DNA of 7,829 nt from Bacteroidales bacterium UBA5326 (GCA_002408205.1 DHQY01000006.1:96520-104348); one strand, 5' to 3'; shown: positions 1-5,893, counted from the stretch's first letter. The notes: a model not told the origin generated them from the sequence alone. Translations and numbers: made by a program.

Positions 1-66
1 TAGCTCAGTTGGTAGAGCACAACACTTTTAATGTTGGGGTCCTGGGTTCGAGCCCCAGACGGATCA
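1..66 (+). tRNA. tRNA-Lys (anticodon TTT), 5' end cut off by the window
   Basis: The D-arm, anticodon arm, T-arm and 3' acceptor strand are all readable. The anticodon stem CAACA/TGTTG closes the loop CTTTTAA, giving anticodon TTT, which reads lysine AAA/AAG codons. The T-stem CTGGG/CCCAG closes loop TTCGAGC at 42-58. The acceptor 3' strand ACGGATC is at 59-65 with discriminator A at 66. No CCA is encoded. Window base 1 corresponds to the conserved U8, so about seven bases of the 5' acceptor strand lie outside the window. No copy of the tRNA 3' end is seen elsewhere in the window, so nothing suggests it is an integration site here. Confidence 0.95.
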
Positions 67-70
67 CGGT

Positions 71-99
71 AAAGCCGGCTTTATGTCGGCTTTTCTTTT
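71..99 (+). terminator. Rho-independent terminator after tRNA-Lys
   Basis: The arms AAGCCGGC and GTCGGCTT form an 8-bp stem with one G-T wobble around a short TTTAT loop. A T-rich stretch (TTTTCTTTT) follows. It sits five bases after the tRNA and fits an intrinsic terminator for that gene. Confidence 0.8.
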
Positions 100-101
100 G
101 T

Positions 102-111
102 GGGGGGGGGG
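102..111. repeat. Homopolymer run of ten G
   Basis: Ten consecutive G lie between the tRNA terminator and the hairpin at 112-126, 72 bases before the ktrB start. Tracts of this length are prone to slippage in many bacteria. A partly similar GGGGGCCCCC stretch precedes the related hairpin at 5694, so a G-run may belong to that repeat's flank. Confidence 0.9.
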
Positions 112-126
112 CTAGACGCGGTCTGG
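112..126 (+). repeat. Solitary 15-nt REP-like hairpin
   Basis: CTAGA-CGCGG-TCTGG folds into a 5-bp stem with one T-G wobble and a 5-nt loop. It differs by one base from the perfect hairpin at 5694-5708. The TGCGCA hexamer that flanks the paired copies is absent here. It ends 11 bases before the promoter-like box of the ktrB gene. Confidence 0.7.
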
Positions 127-137
127 AGAAATGTATA

Positions 138-145
138 TATATTTG
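138..145 (+). promoter_or_regulatory. Candidate -7 box for ktrB
   Basis: TATATTTG fits the Bacteroidota -7 consensus TAnnTTTG and lies 38 bases before the ktrB start codon. No TTTG-type -33 box is visible at the usual 19-21 base spacing; that position is occupied by the hairpin repeat. Support rests on the box and its location only. Confidence 0.45.
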
Positions 146-150
146 ACATC

Positions 151-178
151 AGATCTTTTAGAACAGATCTTTTGGAAT
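151..178 (+). repeat. Two 14-bp direct repeats in the ktrB 5' leader
   Basis: AGATCTTTTAGAAC is followed directly by AGATCTTTTGGAAT, so 12 of 14 bases match. The pair lies between the promoter-like box and the start codon at 184. It could be a simple duplication or a regulator site; nothing in the sequence decides between these. Confidence 0.6.
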
Positions 179-183
179 GACCT

Positions 184-1575
184 ATGAGAAAGAGATTTAT
201 AAAATTTCGTGAGAAGATTTTGCGTTTTCTTAAGTACGATTTTGAGACTATTCTGACTTTTGGAATCAAATTGGATCAGCCTTACATCAGATTGAGTGTG
301 GGTTATTTATCGTATATAATTTTTGGGGCGCTTCTGCTCACGATCCCGTTTATGCGTAGAGAACCTGTGGGCTTTTTGGATAACCTGTTTACGGCAGCAT
401 CGGCGGTTTCTACTACCGGACTTTCAACGGTGGATATGGCCAAGAACTATAATTTAGCCGGTCAGATTATAGTTCTATTTCTTATTCAGTTAGGCGGATT
501 AGGCTATATGACAGTCAGTTCATTTGTTATGCTTAAGCTGACCAAGCATTTTACGATGATAAAAAAGCGTGTGCTTCAGGCAGAGTTTTCGGTGCCGGGA
601 GGTCTTGATATAAGTAATCTGGTACCTAACATTCTGGGATTTACTATTATTTTCGAGACGGTAGGAGCAATGCTTTTATATGTCTTTTTTAGGGCGAGCG
701 GGGCGGACAGCCCCTTCTGGAGTGCCATCTTCCATAGCGTCTCGGCTTTCTGTACAGCCGGATTCAGTATTTATTCAGATAATCTGGTTCAATTTGATAC
801 TAACATAGGAGTCAATCTGGTTATAATGATTCTCTGTTATGCCGGCGCCATGGGATATATTGTAATGTATGATCTTTGGAAACGAATAAGAATAAGGACT
901 CACAAGATTAGTTTTACAACAAAAGTGATCTTATTAGTGACACTTATACTGACTGTATTCGGCACAACTGAAATGTTTCTGTTCGAGCCTGGCCTCAGGC
1001 ATTTTTCTTGCTTCCATCGGTTTTTGGTCTCGATATTCCAAACGATGTCCGCCCTTACAACGGTTGGCTATAATACGGTGAACGTCGGAGATTTCCTGCC
1101 TATTTCTTTGATGACCGTAACGCTTATCATGTACTTTGGAGCATCGCCATCGGGTACCGGCGGGGGCCTGAAATCTACAACAATATCTGCCGTTTTTGCC
1201 TACGTAAAAAGCAAGCTGAGCCAACAGCGTGACACGTATCTGTTTAAACACAGGATTCCTACCTATAGAGTGGATAATGCTCTGACCACAATAATTCTGT
1301 ATTCGTTTGTTCTGCTGGTTGGCTCTTACCTTTTGGCCGCAATCGAGAGTGATACCAGTTATATAAAACTGATCTTCGAGGCAGGATCTGCGCTTGGTAC
1401 AGTGGGCCTTTCCACCGGAATCACAGCGGAACTGTCTGCCTGGAGCAAGATCATATTGATTGTCCTTATGTATATAGGCCGAGTTGGTGTCCTGACAATC
1501 GGATATGCTATGCTCGTGAGAATGAGAGCGCGTACAAAATTTCTTGGAGAGGTCGAGACAGATTTGGCAATTTAG
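184..1575 (+). CDS. ktrB: Ktr/Trk-type potassium uptake channel subunit (KtrB-like)
   Basis: This 463-residue membrane protein belongs to the TrkH/TrkG/KtrB superfamily, which imports potassium across the inner membrane, often coupled to or stimulated by sodium. Four membrane-pore-membrane repeats can be followed by their selectivity-filter segments: STTGLS at 76-81, CTAGFS at 190-195, TTVGYNT at 292-298 and GTVGLSTG at 405-412, each with the filter glycine. The gate-region segment with SGTGGGLKSTT follows filter 3. The length (KtrB about 450, TrkH about 480) and compact loops favour KtrB, though TrkH cannot be excluded. A basic N-terminus (MRKRFIKFREK) precedes the first helix and supports the ATG at 184. 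The cytoplasmic RCK partner (KtrA/TrkA) is usually adjacent but does not follow here; it could lie upstream or elsewhere. Only REP-like DNA follows, so the gene looks monocistronic. Confidence 0.92.
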   Translation: MRKRFIKFREKILRFLKYDFETILTFGIKLDQPYIRLSVGYLSYIIFGALLLTIPFMRREPVGFLDNLFTAASAVSTTGLSTVDMAKNYNLAGQIIVLFLIQLGGLGYMTVSSFVMLKLTKHFTMIKKRVLQAEFSVPGGLDISNLVPNILGFTIIFETVGAMLLYVFFRASGADSPFWSAIFHSVSAFCTAGFSIYSDNLVQFDTNIGVNLVIMILCYAGAMGYIVMYDLWKRIRIRTHKISFTTKVILLVTLILTVFGTTEMFLFEPGLRHFSCFHRFLVSIFQTMSALTTVGYNTVNVGDFLPISLMTVTLIMYFGASPSGTGGGLKSTTISAVFAYVKSKLSQQRDTYLFKHRIPTYRVDNALTTIILYSFVLLVGSYLLAAIESDTSYIKLIFEAGSALGTVGLSTGITAELSAWSKIILIVLMYIGRVGVLTIGYAMLVRMRARTKFLGEVETDLAI

Positions 1576-1621
1576 AGCGCTGCTTTAGGGTGTTAGGGTG
1601 CGGCTTTTGCGCATTGCAGCG

Positions 1622-1743
1622 GTTCCCAGAAGGAGCTTGGTGCGCAGGGTGAATGCAAGTGAAATTGCATATAACTGTTGATCAGCTCGTTGAATGCCTC
1701 GGCAAAAAGGCGTTGCGCACCATGCGCACCATAAGGAGCTTGG
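1622..1743 (+). repeat. Left flank copy of paired-hairpin repeat beside the RAYT gene
   Basis: This stretch is repeated directly at 2759-2871, about 95% identical by eye (about six substitutions). The layout is hairpin unit CCAGA-AGGAG-CTTGG (1626-1640), TGCGCA (1641-1646), a 67-base spacer, TGCGCA (1714-1719), TGCGCA again (1723-1728), then hairpin unit CCATA-AGGAG-CTTGG (1729-1743). The second TGCGCA comes from a 9-bp tandem duplication (GCGCACCAT) absent from the right copy. GGTGCGCA and TGCGCACC at the two ends can also pair, enclosing the spacer. A further TGCGCA lies just outside at 1608-1613. With the RAYT gene it looks like a REP pair (BIME-like) that the transposase could act on. Any minus-strand reading frame through it is an artefact of the repeat. 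Confidence 0.85.
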
Positions 1744-1753
1744 ACGGCGGGTT

Positions 1754-1774
1754 TGCGCACCAAGAGGAGCTTGG
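1754..1774 (+). repeat. Extra TGCGCA-hairpin unit upstream of the RAYT gene
   Basis: TGCGCA (1754-1759) is followed directly by CCAAG-AGGAG-CTTGG (1760-1774), a perfect 5-bp stem around a 5-nt loop. Compared with CCAGA/TCTGG at 5694 and 5798, both stem arms have changed so that pairing is kept, which is good evidence that the hairpin itself is selected or recognised. It lies 63 bases before the RAYT start codon and could affect its mRNA leader. Confidence 0.75.
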
Positions 1775-1837
1775 AAGGCGGTTGGGTGGTGGAATTGGAA
1801 AATTTTGTATTTTTATAGCACAAAAGAAGGGACGGTT

Positions 1838-2713
1838 ATGAAGCGAAAGATATGGCATATAAGTGTGCAGGGGAACGGTAGGCAGAGTATGTTTCTGACA
1901 AATGGCGATATTTTACACGCCATAAATCTTCTGGGAGTTTTTAGTGCATATTATGATGTGGATGTTTTAGCATATGCTTTTATGTCCAATCATTTTCATT
2001 TGATTATTCAGTGTGAAGATCCTCAGTATTTTATGAAGGCTTTTAGACTGAGCTATACAAAATATCATAACTCTGTTCATAATGTTACCGGTTCTGTGGG
2101 CAGTCGCAGTTTTAGGGTAGGTTTGTTGAATACTCGGGAAAAGCTTATCGAAAAGTTGATTTATGTCATTAGAAATTCTGTACGTCACAAACTACAGTCG
2201 CATCCGTATGTAGATCCTTATAATTCTGTAAAATACTATTTTGCTGAAGATCAGTGCGTAAAATGGCAAGATTATAAGCCGGCAGGTCAAAACTCCAGGT
2301 TGATACATTCTCACAAAATGATTCCACAGCATTTTTTGATTAATAAAAACGGACATATTTTACCGCGTAGTTTTTTGAATTTCAGAAAAGTAGAGGCATG
2401 TTTTCAATCCTATGCCCAGTTTATGAGATTGATAAGTAATCCGACTGAAAAAGAATTGGCAGAAGAAGACGCCAGACAGCATGAGGGCAAAAGAAACTAT
2501 GTAAGAAATACCTGTGTGACAATTACCGATCTTCAACTTAGCGAAAAGATAATCAATGATATAAAACCAAGAAGTATTGCTTCTTTGTCTGATTCTGAAG
2601 TTGTTGCTATGGCAAGATATTGCAAAAACAAATATCCTGTTTCCTTGCGCCAGTTAAGTCGGATTTTTGCGGTGCCCGAGTCAACGCTCCGACTCCGGAT
2701 GCGAAAACGGTAG
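1838..2713 (+). CDS. REP-associated tyrosine transposase (RAYT), IS200-like Y1/HUH family
   Basis: The 291-residue product matches the Y1-transposase (TnpA_REP) type, which nicks single-stranded hairpin DNA through a 5'-phosphotyrosine. The HUH metal motif is MSNHFHLI with histidines 52 and 54. The segment YVIRNSV at 109-115 matches the family's Y-x-x-x-NPV motif and makes Tyr109 the likely nucleophile, 55-57 residues after the histidines as in other RAYTs. The C-terminal ~30 residues (PVSLRQLSRIFAVPESTLR) look like a helix-turn-helix, common in Bacteroidota members. An upstream in-frame ATG at 1694 would add 48 residues translated from REP DNA. I prefer 1838, where AGAAGG precedes the ATG and the family's N-terminus begins (MKRKIWH). 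The frame is intact and both motifs are present, so it may be active. It has no terminal inverted repeats of a classical IS; the direct hairpin repeats on both sides replace them. The coding part looks more AT-rich than its flanks. Confidence 0.85.
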   Translation: MKRKIWHISVQGNGRQSMFLTNGDILHAINLLGVFSAYYDVDVLAYAFMSNHFHLIIQCEDPQYFMKAFRLSYTKYHNSVHNVTGSVGSRSFRVGLLNTREKLIEKLIYVIRNSVRHKLQSHPYVDPYNSVKYYFAEDQCVKWQDYKPAGQNSRLIHSHKMIPQHFLINKNGHILPRSFLNFRKVEACFQSYAQFMRLISNPTEKELAEEDARQHEGKRNYVRNTCVTITDLQLSEKIINDIKPRSIASLSDSEVVAMARYCKNKYPVSLRQLSRIFAVPESTLRLRMRKR

Positions 2714-2758
2714 GCAGGCAAAGGCCAGGTCCGATGCGGAGCCCGAAGCGGCTAGACA

Positions 2759-2871
2759 GTTCCCAGAAGGAGCTTGGTGCGCAGGGTGAAAGCAGATAAA
2801 ATTGCATATAACTGTTGATCAGCTGGTTGAATGCCTCGGCAAAAAGGCGTTGCGCACCATAAGGAGCATGG
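2759..2871 (+). repeat. Right flank copy of paired-hairpin repeat beside the RAYT gene
   Basis: This is the direct copy of 1622-1743 without the 9-bp duplication. It has the hairpin unit CCAGA-AGGAG-CTTGG (2763-2777), TGCGCA (2778-2783), a 67-base spacer, TGCGCA (2851-2856), then CCATA-AGGAG-CATGG (2857-2871), whose outer four pairs CCAT/ATGG are restored relative to the left copy. Same-strand orientation means the RAYT gene lies between direct repeats that could recombine and delete it. It starts 46 bases after the RAYT stop. Confidence 0.85.
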
Positions 2872-2881
2872 GAAACGAGAT

Positions 2882-2934
2882 TGCACAGCAGAAGCGGCTG
2901 GGAAGTGGCTTGGGACGCACCTAAAGCGGTTTGG
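2882..2934 (+). repeat. Two degenerate hairpin units running into the copA 3' end
   Basis: The first (2882-2902) reads TGCACAGCAGAAGCGGCTGG and resembles the TGCGCA-CCAGA-AGCGG-TCTGG unit with a few changes and one missing base. The second (2915-2934) reads ACGCAC-CTAAAGCGGTTTGG and differs from the unit at 5793-5812 at four of 20 positions. The copA stop codon (complement of 2921-2923) lies inside the second one. These are diverged copies called by eye. Confidence 0.5.
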
Positions 2935-5638
2935 AACGGCCGCGCAGGGAGTTCAGGACCACCGAGACCGAGCTGAAGGCCATGGCGGCGGCGGCCCACA
3001 TTGGGTTGAGCAGCAGACCGTTGATTGGAAAAAGAATGCCGGCGGCAATAGGAATTCCTATGAGGTTGTAAAAAAATGCCCAAAAAAGATTCTGGCGGAT
3101 AAGCCGTACGGTGTTGCGTGAGAGTCGGATAGCATTTGGCAGCAGCAGGAGATCCGAGGTAGTGATGGTGACCATCGCCACGTCCATGGCAATATCGGTG
3201 CCCCGACCCATTGCGATGCTCACGTCGGCCCGGGCCAGCGCCTGAGAATCGTTGATTCCGTCGCCAACCATGGCAACAAATTTTCCCTGAGATTGTAAAT
3301 GTTTGATATAGTCTTCTTTATCTTGCGGCATCACGTTGGAGCGCACGTGTTTTATTCCCAGGGCACTCCCAATAGAACGGGCCGTTCTTTCTCCGTCGCC
3401 GGTAAGCATGTGTACCTCTATATTGTTGTCCGTTAGTTCTTTAATGGCTTGCCGAGATGTTTCTTTGAGAGGGTCGGCAATGGCTATAATGGCAAGCAGG
3501 TCGATGGTCGCAGCGGAAGGAGCCGTGAAAGGGGAGATGGGGACGGAAGCGGAAGCTGAGTCTGAGTCGGAGTTGTAGACCGAAGATTGGCCGGCGGGCC
3601 TGATCCGTCCGAAGAACACAATGCTCTTTCCGCTGTCTTCCCATTCGTGCCATGTGGTGAGCACGGATGCGGGCACCGGACCCGAGACCGGTGGAAGTAC
3701 CGACCCGGGGACCGACCCGGAGACTGATCCGGAGACAGACTCGTAGGCCGACCCGGAGACCGGACCGGACATAGGTGGAAGTATCGACCCGGGGACCGAC
3801 CCGGATGCAGACCTGGAGACAGACCCGGAGACAGACCCGGAGACAGACTCAGCCTCGGGCATTACAAATCGGCTGTTTCCAATGCGGTAGAGGTTGCCGT
3901 TGTGTGAGACTTCGATGCCTTTGCCGGTAACGCTTTGGAATGAGTCAAGTGACTCAGGAACAGAGCCTTTTGCCGAAAGGTGCTCCACAATAGCCAGTGC
4001 CAGGGGATGCTCGGATTTCATTTCGGCCGCCAAAAGAACGGACCGGTCGGTGAGTGCGTCCTGCGCCTCCTCATTCTCGTCGTTCGTCCACAAAATAGCC
4101 TGGACCTCGGGCCGGCCCTTGGTGAGGGTTCCGGTTTTGTCAAGCACCACGCAATTGACCTTGACCATGTTTTCAAGTGCCGTAGCATCTTTGATAAGTA
4201 TATGATTTTCTGCTCCCTTACCAATTCCGACCATAAGTGCCGTAGGCGTTGCGAGTCCCAGGGCACACGGGCAGGCGATGACGAGCACAGATACCGCCGA
4301 GAGCAGGGCGTGGGTGAAGTAGGCTTCGCCGCCGATGAGCATCCAGAGGCCGAAGGTCAGGAGTGAGATGCCCACTACCACCGGAACAAAAACGGCGCTG
4401 ATCTTATCGGCAATTCGCTGGACCGGCGCTTTGCTGCCCTGCGCTTCCTGCACCATCCGGACAATTTGCGCCAGCACGGTGCCGCTTCCCACTTCATGTG
4501 CCTTAATGGTCAGAGCCCCGAGCTGGTTGATTGTGCCGGCCAGCACTTTGTCGCCCGGTTGTTTGCTCACGGGAACCGGCTCTCCGCTTATCATGCTTTC
4601 ATCCACGAATGAGGAACCGTCCGTAACTTGTCCGTCTACCGGGATCTTTTCACCGGGCCGAACGACAATGAGGTTGCCCGGTTTGAGCTGCGAAACGGGG
4701 ATGTCCATTTCGGCAGAGTGAGAAGTGAGGGGTGAGGAGGGATGAGTGAGAAGTGAGGAGGAAGGAGTGAGGGGTGTGGAGGGAGAAGATGAAGTGGCGG
4801 CGGGGCAGGAAGTTCCGGGTTCCTGCGGGATAATCAGCCGCGCTGTTTTGGGTTGCAGACCCATTAGTTTCTTAATGGCCGACGATGTGCTTGCTTTGGC
4901 CCTCTCTTCCAGCCATTTGCCCAACAGGACAAAAGCAACGATCATGCCCGCTGCCTCGAAATACACGTGTGCATGAATGCCCCGGCTCTCGAAATAATGC
5001 GGATATACGGTGTTGAACAGACTGAAAATAAACGCGATAAGCGTGCTCACAGATACCAGTGTGTCCATATTTGCACTGCCGTGTTTCAGCAGTTTCCACG
5101 CCCGCATATAAAAACCGCTGCCGCAGTAAAAAAGCAACGGCAGGGTAAGAACCAGCATACTCCATCGGGCCCAGGCCTCTTCCATGAAACCCATTGAGAG
5201 CACCATGAGCGGAACGGCCAGCACCCAGGCTAGGATCACCTTCCGCAAAAGGGAACGCCTGTGATTGCCGAGGCTGTCGGTTAAGTCTTTGGATTTCGCG
5301 GCTGTGCCATTTGATCTGCCATTTTGGCCGTTTTGGTCGTTTTGGCCGGTGCGGTGGTTGTCCCGGCGGCTTTCTGGGTGGCCCCCCTGATTATCTTCCC
5401 GATTATCTTCCGGATTGTCTTCCAGATCCTTCAGGTCGAGGTCGTAGCCAATGGTGCGTACCTCCGACCGGATACGTTCGGGTGTGATAAGGGCGGGGTC
5501 ATATTCAATCAATATTGTGTTGGATGCAAAATTCACCAATGCGGCAATGATTCCGGGAAGTGAGCTGACCCTTTTCTCTACGTTCACCGCACATCCTGCA
5601 CAGCCCATTCCAATTACCGGTAATATCACTTTTTTCAT
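2921..5638 (-). CDS. copA: Cu(I)-exporting P1B-type ATPase with low-complexity insertions
   Basis: This 905-residue inner-membrane pump would export Cu(I) (possibly Ag(I)) using ATP. One N-terminal heavy-metal domain carries GMGCAGC (Cys13, Cys16). A polar linker follows (about 70-130), then eight predicted membrane helices. Key sites are the metal-binding CPC at 456-458, the phosphorylated Asp500 in DKTGT, the HP motif at 544-545 (SEHPLA), TGDG with Asp748, and GDGIND with Asp793. The late YN (FFYN) and MxxSS (MAFSS) motifs are the Cu(I)-type signature. At 905 residues it is longer than typical bacterial CopA (about 750-830). The excess is low-complexity sequence: an Asn/Gln/Asp-rich linker, a Ser/Thr/Pro block at about 279-310 in the actuator domain, Ser-Gly-Ser-Val repeats at about 597-661 and a Ser/Ala stretch at about 684-713, both in the nucleotide-binding domain. 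All catalytic motifs survive, so function is probably retained. The ATG at 5638 begins directly at the metal domain (MKKVILPVIGMGC). No copper chaperone or regulator is adjacent. Confidence 0.93.
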   Translation of the reverse strand: MKKVILPVIGMGCAGCAVNVEKRVSSLPGIIAALVNFASNTILIEYDPALITPERIRSEVRTIGYDLDLKDLEDNPEDNREDNQGGHPESRRDNHRTGQNDQNGQNGRSNGTAAKSKDLTDSLGNHRRSLLRKVILAWVLAVPLMVLSMGFMEEAWARWSMLVLTLPLLFYCGSGFYMRAWKLLKHGSANMDTLVSVSTLIAFIFSLFNTVYPHYFESRGIHAHVYFEAAGMIVAFVLLGKWLEERAKASTSSAIKKLMGLQPKTARLIIPQEPGTSCPAATSSSPSTPLTPSSSLLTHPSSPLTSHSAEMDIPVSQLKPGNLIVVRPGEKIPVDGQVTDGSSFVDESMISGEPVPVSKQPGDKVLAGTINQLGALTIKAHEVGSGTVLAQIVRMVQEAQGSKAPVQRIADKISAVFVPVVVGISLLTFGLWMLIGGEAYFTHALLSAVSVLVIACPCALGLATPTALMVGIGKGAENHILIKDATALENMVKVNCVVLDKTGTLTKGRPEVQAILWTNDENEEAQDALTDRSVLLAAEMKSEHPLALAIVEHLSAKGSVPESLDSFQSVTGKGIEVSHNGNLYRIGNSRFVMPEAESVSGSVSGSVSRSASGSVPGSILPPMSGPVSGSAYESVSGSVSGSVPGSVLPPVSGPVPASVLTTWHEWEDSGKSIVFFGRIRPAGQSSVYNSDSDSASASVPISPFTAPSAATIDLLAIIAIADPLKETSRQAIKELTDNNIEVHMLTGDGERTARSIGSALGIKHVRSNVMPQDKEDYIKHLQSQGKFVAMVGDGINDSQALARADVSIAMGRGTDIAMDVAMVTITTSDLLLLPNAIRLSRNTVRLIRQNLFWAFFYNLIGIPIAAGILFPINGLLLNPMWAAAAMAFSSVSVVLNSLRGRSKPL
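3655..3860 (-). repeat. 12-bp coding repeats (Ser-Gly-Ser-Val) inside copA
   Basis: On the plus strand the unit is close to GGAGACAGACCC, giving four-residue repeats of the SGSV type on the copA strand. There is a higher-order duplication: 3690-3721 and 3774-3805 match over 32 bases with one mismatch, spaced by 84 bp (seven 12-bp units, 28 codons). In the protein these are SILPPMSGPV and SVLPPVSGPV. Because units are multiples of three, copy-number change keeps the frame. Confidence 0.85.
4717..4786. repeat. Degenerate 7-bp tandem array inside copA
   Basis: Ten 7-base units can be read on the plus strand (AGTGAGA, AGTGAGG, GGTGAGG, AGGGATG, AGTGAGA, AGTGAGG, AGGAAGG, AGTGAGG, GGTGTGG, AGGGAGA). 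The same heptamer forms the intergenic arrays at 6642 and 7772. Read on the copA strand it encodes Ser/Pro/Thr/Leu-rich residues about 285-308, between TARLI and the EMDIPVSQLKPG segment of the actuator domain, a loop position in normal CopA proteins. Confidence 0.8.
5322..5424. repeat. Short tandem repeats in the copA linker
   Basis: There are two arrays in the part encoding the linker after the metal-binding domain. Three 9-bp units (TTTTGGCCG, TTTTGGTCG, TTTTGGCCG) at 5322-5348 encode QNDQNGQNG. Three 12-bp units (GATTATCTTCCC and variants) at 5389-5424 encode EDN-type repeats (NPEDNREDNQ). Both keep the reading frame, and the intervening sequence is also Asn/Arg/Gly-rich. Confidence 0.8.
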
Positions 5639-5693
5639 ACTCGCTTAATAATAATGTAATATCTTATAGCAACTTTTGTTCCACAGGGGGCCC

Positions 5694-5812
5694 CCAGACG
5701 CGGTCTGGTGCGCAACAAAAAATCAGGTGCAATGTTATGAGTATGGAATTCAGAGATTTGAGCGATTTGAGCACTTTGGCATTAAAGATATTGCGCACCA
5801 GAAGCGGTCTGG
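5694..5812 (+). repeat. Third paired-hairpin element, remote from the RAYT gene
   Basis: Hairpin CCAGA-CGCGG-TCTGG (5694-5708, perfect 5-bp stem) is followed by TGCGCA (5709-5714), a 77-base spacer, TGCGCA (5792-5797) and hairpin CCAGA-AGCGG-TCTGG (5798-5812, perfect stem). Order and spacing match the two RAYT-flanking copies, but the spacer sequence is different. After the outer hairpin and after the inner TGCGCA the same CAACAAAAAAT follows, a further small repeat. The spacer also holds GATTTGAGC twice in tandem (5755-5772). A GGGGGCCCCC palindrome (5686-5695) abuts its left end. The element lies between the divergent copA and upxY genes. Confidence 0.75.
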
Positions 5813-5826
5813 CAACAAAAAATACA

Positions 5827-5834
5827 TATATTTG
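5827..5834 (+). promoter_or_regulatory. Candidate -7 box for upxY
   Basis: TATATTTG fits TAnnTTTG and is identical to the box before ktrB. It lies 14 bases after a REP-like hairpin. A transcript starting a few bases downstream would have a leader of roughly 280 nt before upxY. No clear -33 TTTG is present at the standard distance. Confidence 0.4.
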
Positions 5835-5866
5835 TAGAACCTAATAGTGGACCTGATAGATAAAAT

Positions 5867-5893
5867 AACTGTACCTCTGTGTAAGAGGCAGTT
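5867..5893 (+). promoter_or_regulatory. Leader hairpin with T-rich tail, possible attenuator
   Basis: AACTG-TA-CCTCT-GTGTA-AGAGG-CAGTT forms two 5-bp stems separated by a 2-nt bulge, closed by a GTGTA loop. CTTTTAT follows. This resembles an intrinsic terminator placed about 33 bases after the promoter-like box and 228 bases before the upxY start. UpxY proteins are known to act on the 5' leader of their own operons to prevent early termination, so an attenuator here would make sense. The T-tract is short, so terminator strength is uncertain. Confidence 0.5.

Noticed and set aside
1..126. tRNA-Lys as an integration site for a mobile island
   Set aside because: No integrase gene and no second copy of the tRNA 3' end is present in the window.
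934..1251. 105-codon minus-strand frame
   Set aside because: It is antisense to ktrB across the third selectivity filter, with no domain features; a shadow frame.
1694..1837. Upstream in-frame ATG that would lengthen the RAYT protein by 48 residues
   Set aside because: The extra residues are translated from REP-like DNA with no family resemblance, and the ATG at 1838 has an AGAAGG site and begins the recognisable domain.
2607..3083. A 158-codon minus-strand frame sharing a near-identical block with another minus-strand frame at 1593-1823, suggesting a duplicated protein
   Set aside because: The shared block is exactly the direct DNA repeat flanking the RAYT gene. The frame also overlaps the RAYT and copA ends. 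It is a translation of repeat DNA, not a gene family.
3336..5648. Many plus-strand open frames of 65-130 codons across the copA region
   Set aside because: All are antisense shadows of the copA reading frame, which has complete P-type ATPase motifs.
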